NCBI GenBank assembly: GCA_965656195.1
Contig: CBFHJL010000076.1
Span: 1 to 13,771 of the forward strand
Length of the DNA: 13,771 nt
Reading direction: 5' to 3'
From: Brumimicrobium sp965656195
Lineage (GTDB): Bacteria; Bacteroidota; Bacteroidia; Flavobacteriales_D; Crocinitomicaceae
Under the pieces are notes generated by a model. It was not told the DNA's origin, ran no database searches, and was given only the letters and a program-made list of their open reading frames with translations. The position numbers and the translations under genes are program-made. Each line of letters begins with the position of its first letter. The first letter of the stretch is position 1. Positions 1-7,139 of this stretch are shown here, in pieces.

Positions 1-575
1 CACCGGGGTTAGGTTATTTTCAAACGAGCTGGACAAAAGAAGATGTTAATCAAAGTTTAGCTAAGGTAGAGATCATCAAAACGACTGATGCACCATCTTA
101 CGGATCTGTATACTGGAAATACTTTGAGGACATGAGTAAGGTAAATGCGTCTTCCAATGCTGATATTCAAATAAAGCGAACGTATAAAAAGGTTGTGGCA
201 GGGGCAAAAGGAGATGAGTACGTTGAAGTGAAAGAATATCAAGTAGGTGATCGAATTAGAGTAGAGCTGGTAGTGTCTGTTCAACAAGATCTTGAATTCG
301 TTCATTTGAAAGATCTTCGTCCTGCCGGATGTGAACCTATGATGGCATTAAGTCAGCATAGATGGAGTAACGGCCTTTGGTATTATCAGTCACCGAAAGA
401 TGTATCAATGAATTATTTTATTGATAATGTGCCAAAAGGGACGCACGTTCTAACTTATGAGATGTATGTAACTTCTTCTGGTCGCTTTGAGGCAGGCAAT
501 GCAACAGTTCAATGTATGTATGCTCCAGAATTTACAGCACACAGCGAAGGTGAGATGATTTACGTTAAAGAATAA
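1..575 (+). CDS. Alpha-2-macroglobulin family protein, C-terminal end (partial)
   Basis: The reading frame is open from the left edge (first whole codon at base 3) to the TAA at 573-575, giving 190 residues with no start, so the gene begins outside the window. An ATG at 132 lies inside the conserved region and is not the start. The residues match the C-terminal end of large Bacteroidota alpha-2-macroglobulin-like proteins: a YWKYFEDM segment, then a beta-rich stretch with LEFVHLKDLRPAG, LSQHRW, PKGTHVLTYEMYV, GRFEAGNATVQCMYAPEF and HSEG near the stop, the order seen in the terminal MG10-type domain. Family members are large exported or lipid-anchored proteins thought to trap proteases or guard the envelope. 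The thioester region, if any, would lie upstream and cannot be judged. A decayed copy of the last 165 bases lies at 2631-2795. The product family is fairly certain; its function here is inferred. Confidence 0.85.
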   Translation, partial: PGLGYFQTSWTKEDVNQSLAKVEIIKTTDAPSYGSVYWKYFEDMSKVNASSNADIQIKRTYKKVVAGAKGDEYVEVKEYQVGDRIRVELVVSVQQDLEFVHLKDLRPAGCEPMMALSQHRWSNGLWYYQSPKDVSMNYFIDNVPKGTHVLTYEMYVTSSGRFEAGNATVQCMYAPEFTAHSEGEMIYVKE

Positions 576-657
576 ATTTCAGATAAAGTCATAATCTATA
601 GCTAAATTGAAGGTCTATGGTTCCGTTTTCTTTTTTATTATGTAAAGGTTGAGAGCT

Positions 658-2058
658 CTACTTCATGACTTTACGCGTGCTGCCGTTACTGTAATATTCG
701 AAAACAATGCCCTTGTAGTTTTTATCTACTTCTTGACCTAATGAGTTAATACGTTTAATCAAAACCAAATTATCTCGATTGTCAATTGATACGATTCCAT
801 GCGTTGTCATTGAGCCGTCGTAGTCAAATTGCTTTAATCGATAATAGTTGATTACGTTTTCAAAATTACGATGAGATATAAAGTAATAATTACTCGTAGT
901 ACTGTTTCCGGCGCCACCAACTTTCTCAATTTCTTGCCAGTTTTGCCCATCAATAGAATGTTCAATAATAAAGTAATCATTATCTGTCTCGGATGCTGTA
1001 GTCCAATTCAGCACATTCGCTTGTTGTTGCTTTCCCCCTGAAAAGTCAACTAGTGAAACGGGCAAAGTAATTGGTGTACAGTCTAGCACAGTAGATCCTC
1101 CCCAATTCAAATCAAATGGATCATTGGTTTCTGAAAAGTTATCAATAAGTAATATGAAAATATCTCCTGCTGATGTATTGATTGGCGAAACCCAGTCATC
1201 CCCTCCAGCTCCTTCAGAAGTATCAGTTGCACCGTTTCCAAGTCCTGTATTTCCGTTTCCAGCTGCCCATGAACACCTCAGTGGTTGTTCAGTAGGAGAG
1301 CAGTTTGAGGCAGCAGTAGCAGATGTATATGGACCCCATATAGCAAAATCATAATCATCAGCTGCGACTGGATTTATATCCATTTCAAGTGTTCCACCTG
1401 TACCCACATTTACATAATACCATGAAGATTGATTCTCTCCATTTAAACAGCCTTCATTTGTTACATCTAATTCATCAAAATCCCCTAATCCATCCGAATT
1501 TCCAGAAAATGAATTATTGCTGCAAACAATTATTGCTCCTTCACAATCTTGAGGGGAAGAGGGGCAAGGAGCACATGGACCTCCGCAATCAACAGCTGTT
1601 TCACCTTGATTTTGGATACCGTCTGAACATGACGGGACAGAGCATGATATTGAAGCTGCCCAGCCAGACCCAGTAATTGACCCATCAGAATCAAACTCAA
1701 ATGTCAAACAACCATTAGTTGATTGAATTATTCCAGGACTAGGATCTCCACCATCACCATTATAAATTTGAGGAGAACTTGTATTTGGCCCATCATAAAT
1801 TGTTAAAAAATCACAGCATGTCTCAAGGTCCCATAAAAAGAAATTAAACGCTATCTCTTCTCCTGGAGTATCTGAGCAGAAAGTCATGGTATTTAAATTA
1901 TTGTTTCCATAATTTCCCGTTGACCCACCAGCGTCATAAAATGTTCCACTACAAGTGTTCACTGTACCCCCTGTATTAATTGTGTAAATCTGACCCGCTA
2001 CTGTATTACTTATTAATAGTGTAACAGTAATAATAGTTTGAAGCATTAAGTTTTTCAT
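658..2058 (-). CDS. Secreted CUB-domain protein with T9SS sorting tail
   Basis: This 466-residue exported protein starts with a signal peptide (about 1-22, cut near AGQ). Residues about 36-139 form a CUB-like domain, with paired cysteines, FLTIYDGPN and a GCLTFEFDSD segment. Next comes the cysteine-rich linker CSDGIQNQGETAVDCGG followed by PCAPC (144-165), common in Bacteroidota surface proteins. Residues 170-325 are a second beta domain with WYYVNVGTGGTLEMDI and YDFAIWGPY, a pattern found in other T9SS cargo. Residues 332-425 are the LPVSLVDFSG...NVLNWTTASETDNDYFIIEHS module typical just before T9SS tails. The last ~35 residues (INSLGQEVDKNYKGIVFEYY, then NGS) resemble a type A T9SS sorting domain. 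It is likely secreted through T9SS and attached to the cell surface, with adhesion or binding roles inferred from CUB. It lies 12 bases after the small gene at 2071-2367 and is probably co-transcribed with it. Confidence 0.85.
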   Translation of the reverse strand: MKNLMLQTIITVTLLISNTVAGQIYTINTGGTVNTCSGTFYDAGGSTGNYGNNNLNTMTFCSDTPGEEIAFNFFLWDLETCCDFLTIYDGPNTSSPQIYNGDGGDPSPGIIQSTNGCLTFEFDSDGSITGSGWAASISCSVPSCSDGIQNQGETAVDCGGPCAPCPSSPQDCEGAIIVCSNNSFSGNSDGLGDFDELDVTNEGCLNGENQSSWYYVNVGTGGTLEMDINPVAADDYDFAIWGPYTSATAASNCSPTEQPLRCSWAAGNGNTGLGNGATDTSEGAGGDDWVSPINTSAGDIFILLIDNFSETNDPFDLNWGGSTVLDCTPITLPVSLVDFSGGKQQQANVLNWTTASETDNDYFIIEHSIDGQNWQEIEKVGGAGNSTTSNYYFISHRNFENVINYYRLKQFDYDGSMTTHGIVSIDNRDNLVLIKRINSLGQEVDKNYKGIVFEYYSNGSTRKVMK

Positions 2059-2070
2059 GACAGTATTTTG

Positions 2071-2367
2071 TTATTTTCCTAAATGCTCTTCTTTGCGAGA
2101 GATGACTTTAAACTCTTCAATAATATAACCTTCAGAAGAAATAATTTTAGAAATTTGCTCTTCTGTTAGTAAAACCTTTGACTCAAAATAGAATGCTTTT
2201 TGTTCATAGTGCTTATTGTAAATGTCAATTTTTTTCGAAATATCATTCAATACTTTTTTTGGATGAAATCCATTGAGGGTTGATAGTTTGATACTATAGT
2301 TAAATTGAGAATATCCGATAAAAGAAGTCAACAATATGGCGAGAGTAAGAATAGTTTTGTTTTGCAT
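2071..2367 (-). CDS. Small exported protein of unknown function
   Basis: This 98-residue protein has an N-terminal hydrophobic segment (ILTLAILLTSFIGYS) and probable signal cleavage before Gln21 (GYS/Q), so the mature part of about 78 residues would be periplasmic or outside. I do not recognise the family. The mature part could fold as beta-alpha-beta-beta-alpha-beta: YSIKLSTLNG, then a helix (KKVLNDISKKI), AFYFESKVL, then TEEQISKIISSEGY and IIEEFKVI. That order recalls the heavy-metal-associated (HMA) ferredoxin-like fold, but there is no CxxC metal site, so this is only a suggestion. It is the first gene of a two-gene minus-strand unit, 12 bases upstream of the T9SS cargo gene. A TAnnTTTG-type box lies about 80 bases upstream. 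Confidence 0.65.
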   Translation of the reverse strand: MQNKTILTLAILLTSFIGYSQFNYSIKLSTLNGFHPKKVLNDISKKIDIYNKHYEQKAFYFESKVLLTEEQISKIISSEGYIIEEFKVISRKEEHLGK

Positions 2368-2630
2368 GTTGGTATTAATAGTTCAGTCTAAATTTAATAC
2401 AATTAACAGAAAAATAATAACTTTTTAATTCTTTATTGTTGAATATCAAACATATGTAATGATCCAAGAAAGAATCGATTCTGAATTTGTTAACTGTTTA
2501 ATTTACTTTATTAGAAATAGTAGTTTTCGCGTATATTTTAAAAATTAACGTATTTGAGGCATAAATAGTTGCTTTTCTAACAGTAACTGGATAAATATTT
2601 TTAGTACATACTGTACAAAACGCTTGTTTT
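2368..2630. other. AT-rich gap without recognisable gene
   Basis: I see no gene in this stretch. It is very AT-rich and has stops in all frames. It holds a candidate minus-strand promoter box at 2447-2454 for the gene at 2071-2367. Sequence similar to the alpha-2-macroglobulin 3' end becomes recognisable only from about 2631 onward. One short stretch at 2477-2491 agrees at 12 of 15 bases with 288-302, but in a different register, and this could be chance. Confidence 0.5.
2447..2454 (-). promoter_or_regulatory. Candidate -7 promoter box (TATGTTTG on minus strand)
   Basis: Read on the minus strand this is TATGTTTG, an exact match to the Bacteroidota TAnnTTTG -7 consensus. It would place transcription start near 2440, giving a leader of about 70 bases before the ATG at 2367. 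No clear TTTG -33 element is found at the usual distance, so the call rests on the -7 box alone. Confidence 0.3.
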
Positions 2631-2795
2631 AATGTTGTTTTTTTGAATATCCCAAAAGGAACATACGTTCTATCTTATGAGATATATGTGTCTTATTCTG
2701 GTCGCTTTGAGGCGGGGATTGCAAAAGTTTAATGTATGTATACTCCAAAAATTAAATCATACAACAAGGGTAACAAGATTTGAGTAAAGCAATAA
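2631..2795 (+). pseudogene. Relic 3' end of an alpha-2-macroglobulin gene
   Basis: This stretch aligns without a single gap to 411-575, the end of the intact gene. By hand count about 127 of 165 bases are identical (77%), with an exact run of 18 bases (476-493 against 2696-2713). In the same frame it reads N-I-P-K-G-T-Y-V-L-S-Y-E-I-Y-V, then SGRFEAG, then CMY, matching about 29 of 54 residues of the intact copy. Two codons have become stops: CAA to TAA at 2730-2732 and the position of TAC to TGA at 2781-2783. The final TAA (2793-2795) aligns with the real gene's TAA. No start or upstream coding part is recognisable, so it cannot make the protein. It ends directly against the stop of the convergent gene at 2796. 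The most likely origins are an old tandem duplication or an insertion that copied the 3' end. Confidence 0.85.
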
Positions 2796-3293
2796 TTAGA
2801 ATTGATAACGAATAGATATTGGAAGATTTGCTGTGCTAAAAACACCGTATTTCGCGTAGCCTGGAGTAACTATGTTTTGTAAACCTAGTCCAACTCCCCA
2901 TAGATTATTTTTTTTGGTGTGATAGTTTGCGAAGAAGATGCCTTGAACCTCAAAAGTGTATAACAAGGAAGGACTGAATAATGCAACTCCATTTCCTACT
3001 TCTAATTGAGTTGAGACAGACCAATTATTTTTTTTCCTTAGCTCAAATTCAGCTCCAACTTTCAGAAGTATATGATTGGCCCAGCTGTTCGTGTTCCAGG
3101 TTAATCCTCCTACGATTGATGTTTTCTCGTTGATGTGATAATTGTAGAAGCCGGAGATTGTCATTCCCTCAAGACGGTTATCAATTGCTTCTCCTGTTAA
3201 ATTGATATGTTGTACACCTCTTATTTGCCAGTTTTGACCAATTACATTTGAGGCTAAGAGCAAAAGAAAAACTATTGTGAAAAGGCGCATCAT
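2796..3293 (-). CDS. Small outer-membrane-barrel-like exported protein
   Basis: This 165-residue protein has a signal peptide (about 1-19, FTIVFLLLLASNVIG, cut before Q20). The mature part is made of alternating short beta strands rich in aromatic residues and glycine (GMTISGFYNYHI, TSIVGGLTW, LLKVGAEFEL, WSVSTQLEVGNGVALF, GVGLGLQNIV). It ends in IRYQF, and a C-terminal Phe is a usual signal of outer-membrane barrels. The length suits an eight-stranded barrel. I cannot name a specific family or function. Its ATG overlaps the TGA of the hydrolase gene by four bases (ATGA, 3290-3293), which suggests translational coupling. A second ATG follows at once (Met-Met), so the start could be one codon later. 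Confidence 0.65.
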   Translation of the reverse strand: MMRLFTIVFLLLLASNVIGQNWQIRGVQHINLTGEAIDNRLEGMTISGFYNYHINEKTSIVGGLTWNTNSWANHILLKVGAEFELRKKNNWSVSTQLEVGNGVALFSPSLLYTFEVQGIFFANYHTKKNNLWGVGLGLQNIVTPGYAKYGVFSTANLPISIRYQF

Positions 3294-4045
3294 AATTGAT
3301 TGAGATAGTTTATGATAAGTTCAACCATTTGATTTTGTTGCTGTTCTCGCGTAATAGTAGCTTCAAGATCATCTTCTTGTTCTCCATAATTGCCGAATTG
3401 TGCATGGTTACCTTCCTGGATTTCGTAGTAGAGTGTCTTCCCTTTTACTTCCGATGGGAAATCTGAAATTGTACTCATCTCATATGCCTCAGGAAGATCG
3501 CTTACTCGTTCTTGAATATCTGCCTGAGTAGTCAGTCCATCATTTTCTGCTGAAATACTCAGCACACCTCCAGAATAACCCTTAATTCTATTGTCCGCAG
3601 GATAAGCTGCTAGATAGATTAAGGCCTCTAGTTTATCTGGATAATCTGCGATCATATTTGTTGCCATAGCACCACCTAAAGAATGACCTGAAATTATCCA
3701 TCTCTCCATGTCATCGTAAGCATCGAAGAGCTTTGCTCCCTTATTACTACTGATTACAGCAAGATTACTGGGCATTTTCACGGTAATAATTTGTATACTA
3801 GAATCATTGGCAACCAGTTGGTCCTGCCATTTTAAATAGCTATGAGGGTCTACCAATCCACCTGGATAAAAGATTATGGTGGTTTTTGGAGTACCTTCCT
3901 CTGATTTCAGAATTATAAAATCATTCGTTTCTGTAAGTTCCTGAGTTATTCCATCCAACAATTCTGTCTCGGGTAATTTGCTGCATTTTACAGTTAGAAA
4001 AATGAATGATAAAAGAATGAAACCTATCTTAATAGTATTTCCCAT
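3290..4045 (-). CDS. Exported alpha/beta hydrolase, possible lipoprotein
   Basis: This 251-residue alpha/beta hydrolase has the nucleophile elbow GHSLGG with Ser122, a probable acid at Asp169 (SAENDG) and a catalytic His214 in EGNHAQFGNYG. The tail after the histidine (GEQEDDLEATITREQQQNQ) is typical of the Abhydrolase_5-like group found in many bacteria. The oxyanion region is probably IIFYPGG (57-63). The N-terminus is hydrophobic (IGFILLSFIFLTVK) with Cys21. The -1 residue is Lys, so the lipobox is poor and lipoprotein status is uncertain, but export is likely. The substrate is unknown: esterase or lipase-like activity is inferred from the fold. The gene starts 6 bases after the pfkA stop and overlaps the next gene by 4 bases, so the three are probably one transcript. 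Confidence 0.8.
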   Translation of the reverse strand: MGNTIKIGFILLSFIFLTVKCSKLPETELLDGITQELTETNDFIILKSEEGTPKTTIIFYPGGLVDPHSYLKWQDQLVANDSSIQIITVKMPSNLAVISSNKGAKLFDAYDDMERWIISGHSLGGAMATNMIADYPDKLEALIYLAAYPADNRIKGYSGGVLSISAENDGLTTQADIQERVSDLPEAYEMSTISDFPSEVKGKTLYYEIQEGNHAQFGNYGEQEDDLEATITREQQQNQMVELIINYLNQL

Positions 4046-4051
4046 GATCGT

Positions 4052-5023
4052 TTATGACGTTAATAATTTCTTTAATAAATCCTCCTTGTCAAGATCAGGG
4101 GAGTTTTTGTGCTCAATGGCCTCAGCTATTGATGTCAACTTCAAAGTGTCACCTGTTATCCCTACCATCAAATTCGATTTACCATCGCGAATGAGTTCAA
4201 CTGCTTCAGCACCTGCTCTTGTCGCAAAAGCCCGATCGTAATATGTTGGACTACCCCCTCGTTGCGTATGTCCGAGAATAGTAGTTCGCAATTCAAAACC
4301 TTCGAGATGAGGTTTTACTTTTTGCACAATTTCCGCAGCACCTCCTGCGTCATCTCCTTCAGCAACAATAATAATACTTGACCTCTTACCTTTGTTTTGA
4401 GTTTTGATCTCTTTTGCTAATGCCTCTATGTCAGTAATGCTTTCAGGAATCAGAACAGATTCTGCGCCAGATGCTATGGCAGAATTCAGCGCTAAGAACC
4501 CTGCATTTCTACCCATGACTTCTACAAAGAATATACGATGATGAGAAGAAGCCGTATCTCTTATCTGGTCGACTGCTCTTACGATAGTGTTTAATGCCGT
4601 ATCATAACCAATTGAAGCTTCGGTACCGTAAAGGTCATTGTCTATTGTTCCTGGTAAACCTATAAATGGAATGCCATGTTCTTTATTTAAAATATGAGCA
4701 CCTGTGAATGATCCGTCTCCACCAATAACAATTAGCCCTTCAATTCCGGCCTCCACTAAGTTTTGAAATGCTTTTTTTCTTCCTTCAGTTGTTCTGAACT
4801 CTTTAGATCTGGCGGATCCGAGAACTGTACCTCCTAAATGAATGATGTTGTCTACGTCATTATAAGATAGTGTCTTAAAATCACCTTTGATCATCCCTTC
4901 AAAACCATCTCTAATTCCTATGGGTTCAACCTTATGATGCAGAGCTGTTTTGACCACCGAGCGAACAGCGGCATTCATGCCAGGTGAATCTCCTCCGGAT
5001 GTGAAAACGCCTATTTTTTTCAT
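4052..5023 (-). CDS. pfkA: ATP-dependent 6-phosphofructokinase
   Basis: PfkA phosphorylates fructose 6-phosphate to fructose 1,6-bisphosphate with ATP, the committing step of glycolysis, in the cytoplasm. The 323-residue length matches the bacterial group A1 enzyme (about 320). Visible motifs are the N-terminal GVFTSGGDSPGMNAA nucleotide loop, GGDGS at 101-105, PGTIDND at 124-130 with the catalytic aspartate Asp128, MGRNAG at 170-175, PES around 210, and the late GHTQRGGSPT segment. The Gly in GGDGS and the Gly rather than Lys in PGTIDND indicate an ATP-using rather than a pyrophosphate-using enzyme. It leads a minus-strand unit with the exported hydrolase (6-base gap) and a barrel-like protein. 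It is divergent from pdhB across 137 bases. I saw no good TAnnTTTG box for it; the best, at 5054-5061, has a mismatch. Confidence 0.97.
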   Translation of the reverse strand: MKKIGVFTSGGDSPGMNAAVRSVVKTALHHKVEPIGIRDGFEGMIKGDFKTLSYNDVDNIIHLGGTVLGSARSKEFRTTEGRKKAFQNLVEAGIEGLIVIGGDGSFTGAHILNKEHGIPFIGLPGTIDNDLYGTEASIGYDTALNTIVRAVDQIRDTASSHHRIFFVEVMGRNAGFLALNSAIASGAESVLIPESITDIEALAKEIKTQNKGKRSSIIIVAEGDDAGGAAEIVQKVKPHLEGFELRTTILGHTQRGGSPTYYDRAFATRAGAEAVELIRDGKSNLMVGITGDTLKLTSIAEAIEHKNSPDLDKEDLLKKLLTS

Positions 5024-5083
5024 GTAGATCTATCGTTATTCGTTGCTAGTAAACGAAATTAATTAAAAAACTGTGGCTTTCTC

Positions 5084-5113
5084 TTTGGTTCAGGTCAATT
5101 TTTGTTAGATTTA
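5084..5113 (+). promoter_or_regulatory. Candidate promoter of pdhB
   Basis: TTTG at 5084-5087 is followed after 18 bases by TAGATTTA at 5106-5113, which differs from the Bacteroidota -7 box TAnnTTTG only in the last base. The spacing is within the usual range for TTTG and TAnnTTTG. Transcription would start near 5119, leaving a leader of about 40 bases before the ATG at 5161. Confidence 0.4.
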
Positions 5114-5160
5114 CCACGATTAAGAATGATTGAATTTTAGTATTCTATAATAGACTAAGA

Positions 5161-6141
5161 ATGAAGACAGTTCAGTTTAGAGAAGCGTTAAGAGAGGCCA
5201 TGAATGAAGAGATGCGCCGTGACGAAAATGTATTCCTAATGGGAGAGGAGGTTGCCGAGTACAATGGTGCCTATAAAGTTTCTCAAGGAATGTTAGATGA
5301 ATTTGGAGAAAAGCGTGTGATTGATACACCGATCGCAGAGCTTGGTTTTTCTGGAATCGGAGTAGGAGCATCGATGAATGGGTTAAGACCTATTGTTGAG
5401 TTTATGACATGGAACTTTGCTCTTTTGGCTTCTGATCAAATCATCAACAGTGCAGCAAAGATGTTGCAGATGTCAGGTGGTCAATATCACTGTCCAATTG
5501 TATTTAGAGGTGGGAATGGTCAAGCAGGTCAACTTGCGGCGACACACTCTCAAGCATTCGAATCGTTTTATGCGCATGTACCTGGTTTAAAGGTAATCAC
5601 TCCTTCAACTCCTGCTGATGCTAAGGGATTATTAAAATCTGCTATTCGCGATAATGACCCTGTTGTTTTCTTGGAATCTGAGAAAATGTATGGAGATAAG
5701 GGCGAAATTCCTGAAGGAGAGTATTTAACGCCAATTGGTGTTGCTGATATCAAGCGAAAAGGTAGAGACGTAACTATCGTTTCTTTTGGTAAAATAATGA
5801 AAGAGGTACATAAAGCAGCAGATGCTCTAAAGGAAGATAATATTGATTGTGAAATCATCGATCTTAGAACAGTACGTCCAATTGATTATGCTACTGTTGT
5901 AGAATCAGTAAAGAAAACAAATAGATGTGTAGTTGTTGAAGAATCATGGCCATTGGCTTCAATTTCTTCAGAGCTAGGATATCACATTCAGCGCTATGCA
6001 TTTGATTATCTTGATGCTCCAGTGCAACGTGTTACACAAACAGATACTCCATTCCCATTTTCGCCAACATTGATTGATGCGGCATTACCTAATGTTGATC
6101 GTATCACAAAAGCTGTAAAAGCAACGTTGTATAGAAATTAA
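5161..6141 (+). CDS. pdhB: Pyruvate dehydrogenase E1 component, beta subunit
   Basis: This is the beta subunit of the thiamine-diphosphate-dependent E1 heterotetramer, which decarboxylates pyruvate and passes the acetyl group to the E2 lipoyl domain. The 326-residue length fits E1-beta. The N-terminal transketolase-like pyrimidine-binding domain (about 4-178) shows GEEVAEYNGAYKVSQG, DTPIAELGFSGIGVGA with the ThDP-activating Glu60, EFMTWNF, and THSQAFESFYAHVPGLKV with His129 at the conserved active-site loop. The C-terminal transketolase domain (about 197-318) shows IVSFGK, EIIDLRTVRPID and VVVEESWP. The YNGAYKVSQG form is that of pyruvate rather than branched-chain dehydrogenase subunits, though the families are close. 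No pdhA, E2 or E3 gene lies next to it, so the alpha subunit must be encoded elsewhere. It stands alone between its own promoter and a hairpin terminator. Confidence 0.95.
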   Translation: MKTVQFREALREAMNEEMRRDENVFLMGEEVAEYNGAYKVSQGMLDEFGEKRVIDTPIAELGFSGIGVGASMNGLRPIVEFMTWNFALLASDQIINSAAKMLQMSGGQYHCPIVFRGGNGQAGQLAATHSQAFESFYAHVPGLKVITPSTPADAKGLLKSAIRDNDPVVFLESEKMYGDKGEIPEGEYLTPIGVADIKRKGRDVTIVSFGKIMKEVHKAADALKEDNIDCEIIDLRTVRPIDYATVVESVKKTNRCVVVEESWPLASISSELGYHIQRYAFDYLDAPVQRVTQTDTPFPFSPTLIDAALPNVDRITKAVKATLYRN

Positions 6142-6160
6142 AAGGGAATTATAGAAAAGA

Positions 6161-6207
6161 TATGAAATGGGCACTTCTTTTGAAGTTGTCCATTTTTTTA
6201 TTTCATA
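6161..6207 (+). terminator. Intrinsic terminator after pdhB
   Basis: A stem pairs 6166-6177 (ATGGGCACTTC region) with 6182-6194 (GAAGTTGTCCAT region) around a TTTT loop, with one bulged T (6187) and one G-T pair. It is followed by a T run up to 6199. An outer pair, TATGAAA (6161-6167) and TTTCATA (6201-6207), can lengthen the stem in an alternative fold. It overlaps the stop codon of the convergent DUF58 gene (6198-6200) and may act in both directions. Confidence 0.7.
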
Positions 6208-7118
6208 CGTTGACGTCTTGTCAAATATTGGATTAAAACCTGGTTGAGTGGCTTGTTTACATCGACTTCCATGAAGTCAATGCCATAGGCACCACACTTA
6301 TCTTTAATATCTTTAAAATAAGCTGTTGTTTGTTTAACGTAGTGTTCTTTGATCTCCGCAGGCATAAGCTTTAGTTTTTCTCCTGATTCCATATCAACCA
6401 ACGTATAAGGTCTATTTTCAAATGAAAAGTCGATCTCGCTTTTACGGTCAACAACATGAAATAAAATGACTTCATGCTTGTTATGTTTCAGGTGCTGAAG
6501 AGCTTCAAACAATTTCTCTTTCTTGTCAGGATCATCAAGCATATCTGAAAAAATCATGACTAGACTTCTTTTATGACTGAGTTCTGCAATATCATGCAAA
6601 GCTTCTACAGCAGACGTCGTTTTTAATTCGGTCTTATCATATTCATGCAGTTGCTGTTCAAGTCTACCAAACAAATAACGTTGGTGACGAGCAGAGGATT
6701 TAGTTTCTGTATGTTCTTCTAATCGATCGCTGAAAAGGGAAAGTCCCACAGCGTCTCTTTGTTTTTTAAGAAGCTCCATTAATGAAGCGATTGCGTATAT
6801 GCTGTATTTGATTTTTGACCAATTATCTTCATGCTTGAAATACATTGAACCACTTGTGTCCAACACCATTTGACAACGTAAATTCGTTTCTTCTTCGTAT
6901 TTCTTAGTGAATAATTTTTCAGTACGAGCATAAAGTTTCCAATCTACATGACGAGTAGATTCCCCTGCATTGTAGAGTCTATGCTCGGCAAACTCAACGG
7001 AGAAACCATGAAAAGGACTCTTGTGCAACCCAGTGATAAATCCTTCAACGACTTGTTTAGCCATTAGTTCGAGACTACCGAATTGCTCTAGATGTTCTCT
7101 TTTGATCTCTTCTGCCAT
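6198..7118 (-). CDS. DUF58 domain protein (von Willebrand A-like)
   Basis: This 306-residue soluble protein has the DUF58 signature at about 43-92: FAEHRLYNAGESTRHVDWKL, then YARTEKLFTKKYEEE, leading into MVLDTSGSM. The DTSGSM at 87-92 has the DxSxS form of a metal-ion-dependent adhesion site (MIDAS) in a vWA-like fold, so divalent metal binding is likely. A second vWA-like strand is SLVMIFSDMLDD. DUF58 proteins are usually encoded beside MoxR AAA+ ATPases and Bat aerotolerance genes and are thought to help assemble or activate envelope or metabolic complexes. Here it follows endonuclease III by 21 bases and there is no moxR or bat gene in the window. No membrane segment is seen. The family is secure and the cellular role is unknown. 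Confidence 0.9.
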   Translation of the reverse strand: MAEEIKREHLEQFGSLELMAKQVVEGFITGLHKSPFHGFSVEFAEHRLYNAGESTRHVDWKLYARTEKLFTKKYEEETNLRCQMVLDTSGSMYFKHEDNWSKIKYSIYAIASLMELLKKQRDAVGLSLFSDRLEEHTETKSSARHQRYLFGRLEQQLHEYDKTELKTTSAVEALHDIAELSHKRSLVMIFSDMLDDPDKKEKLFEALQHLKHNKHEVILFHVVDRKSEIDFSFENRPYTLVDMESGEKLKLMPAEIKEHYVKQTTAYFKDIKDKCGAYGIDFMEVDVNKPLNQVLIQYLTRRQRMK

Positions 7119-7139
7119 GCAAGCAAGATAATGAATTCT

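Noticed and set aside
596..637. Possible terminator between the alpha-2-macroglobulin gene and the T9SS cargo gene
   Set aside because: CTATAG (596-601) and CTATGG (615-620) can pair over six bases with a wobble before a T-rich tract, but the loop is 13 bases and the stem is AT-rich, so it is too weak to call.
1124..1676. Open frames on the plus strand inside the T9SS cargo gene
   Set aside because: They run opposite a well-supported coding gene, have no family resemblance, and reflect its composition.
2477..2491. Extension of the alpha-2-macroglobulin relic further upstream (resembles 288-302)
   Set aside because: Twelve of 15 bases agree, but the register differs by 31 bases from the main alignment and the flanks do not match, so chance is likely.
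5024..5160. Riboswitch or leader element between pfkA and pdhB
   Set aside because: No conserved aptamer-like pattern or paired terminator/antiterminator arms could be found; only promoter-like boxes are visible.
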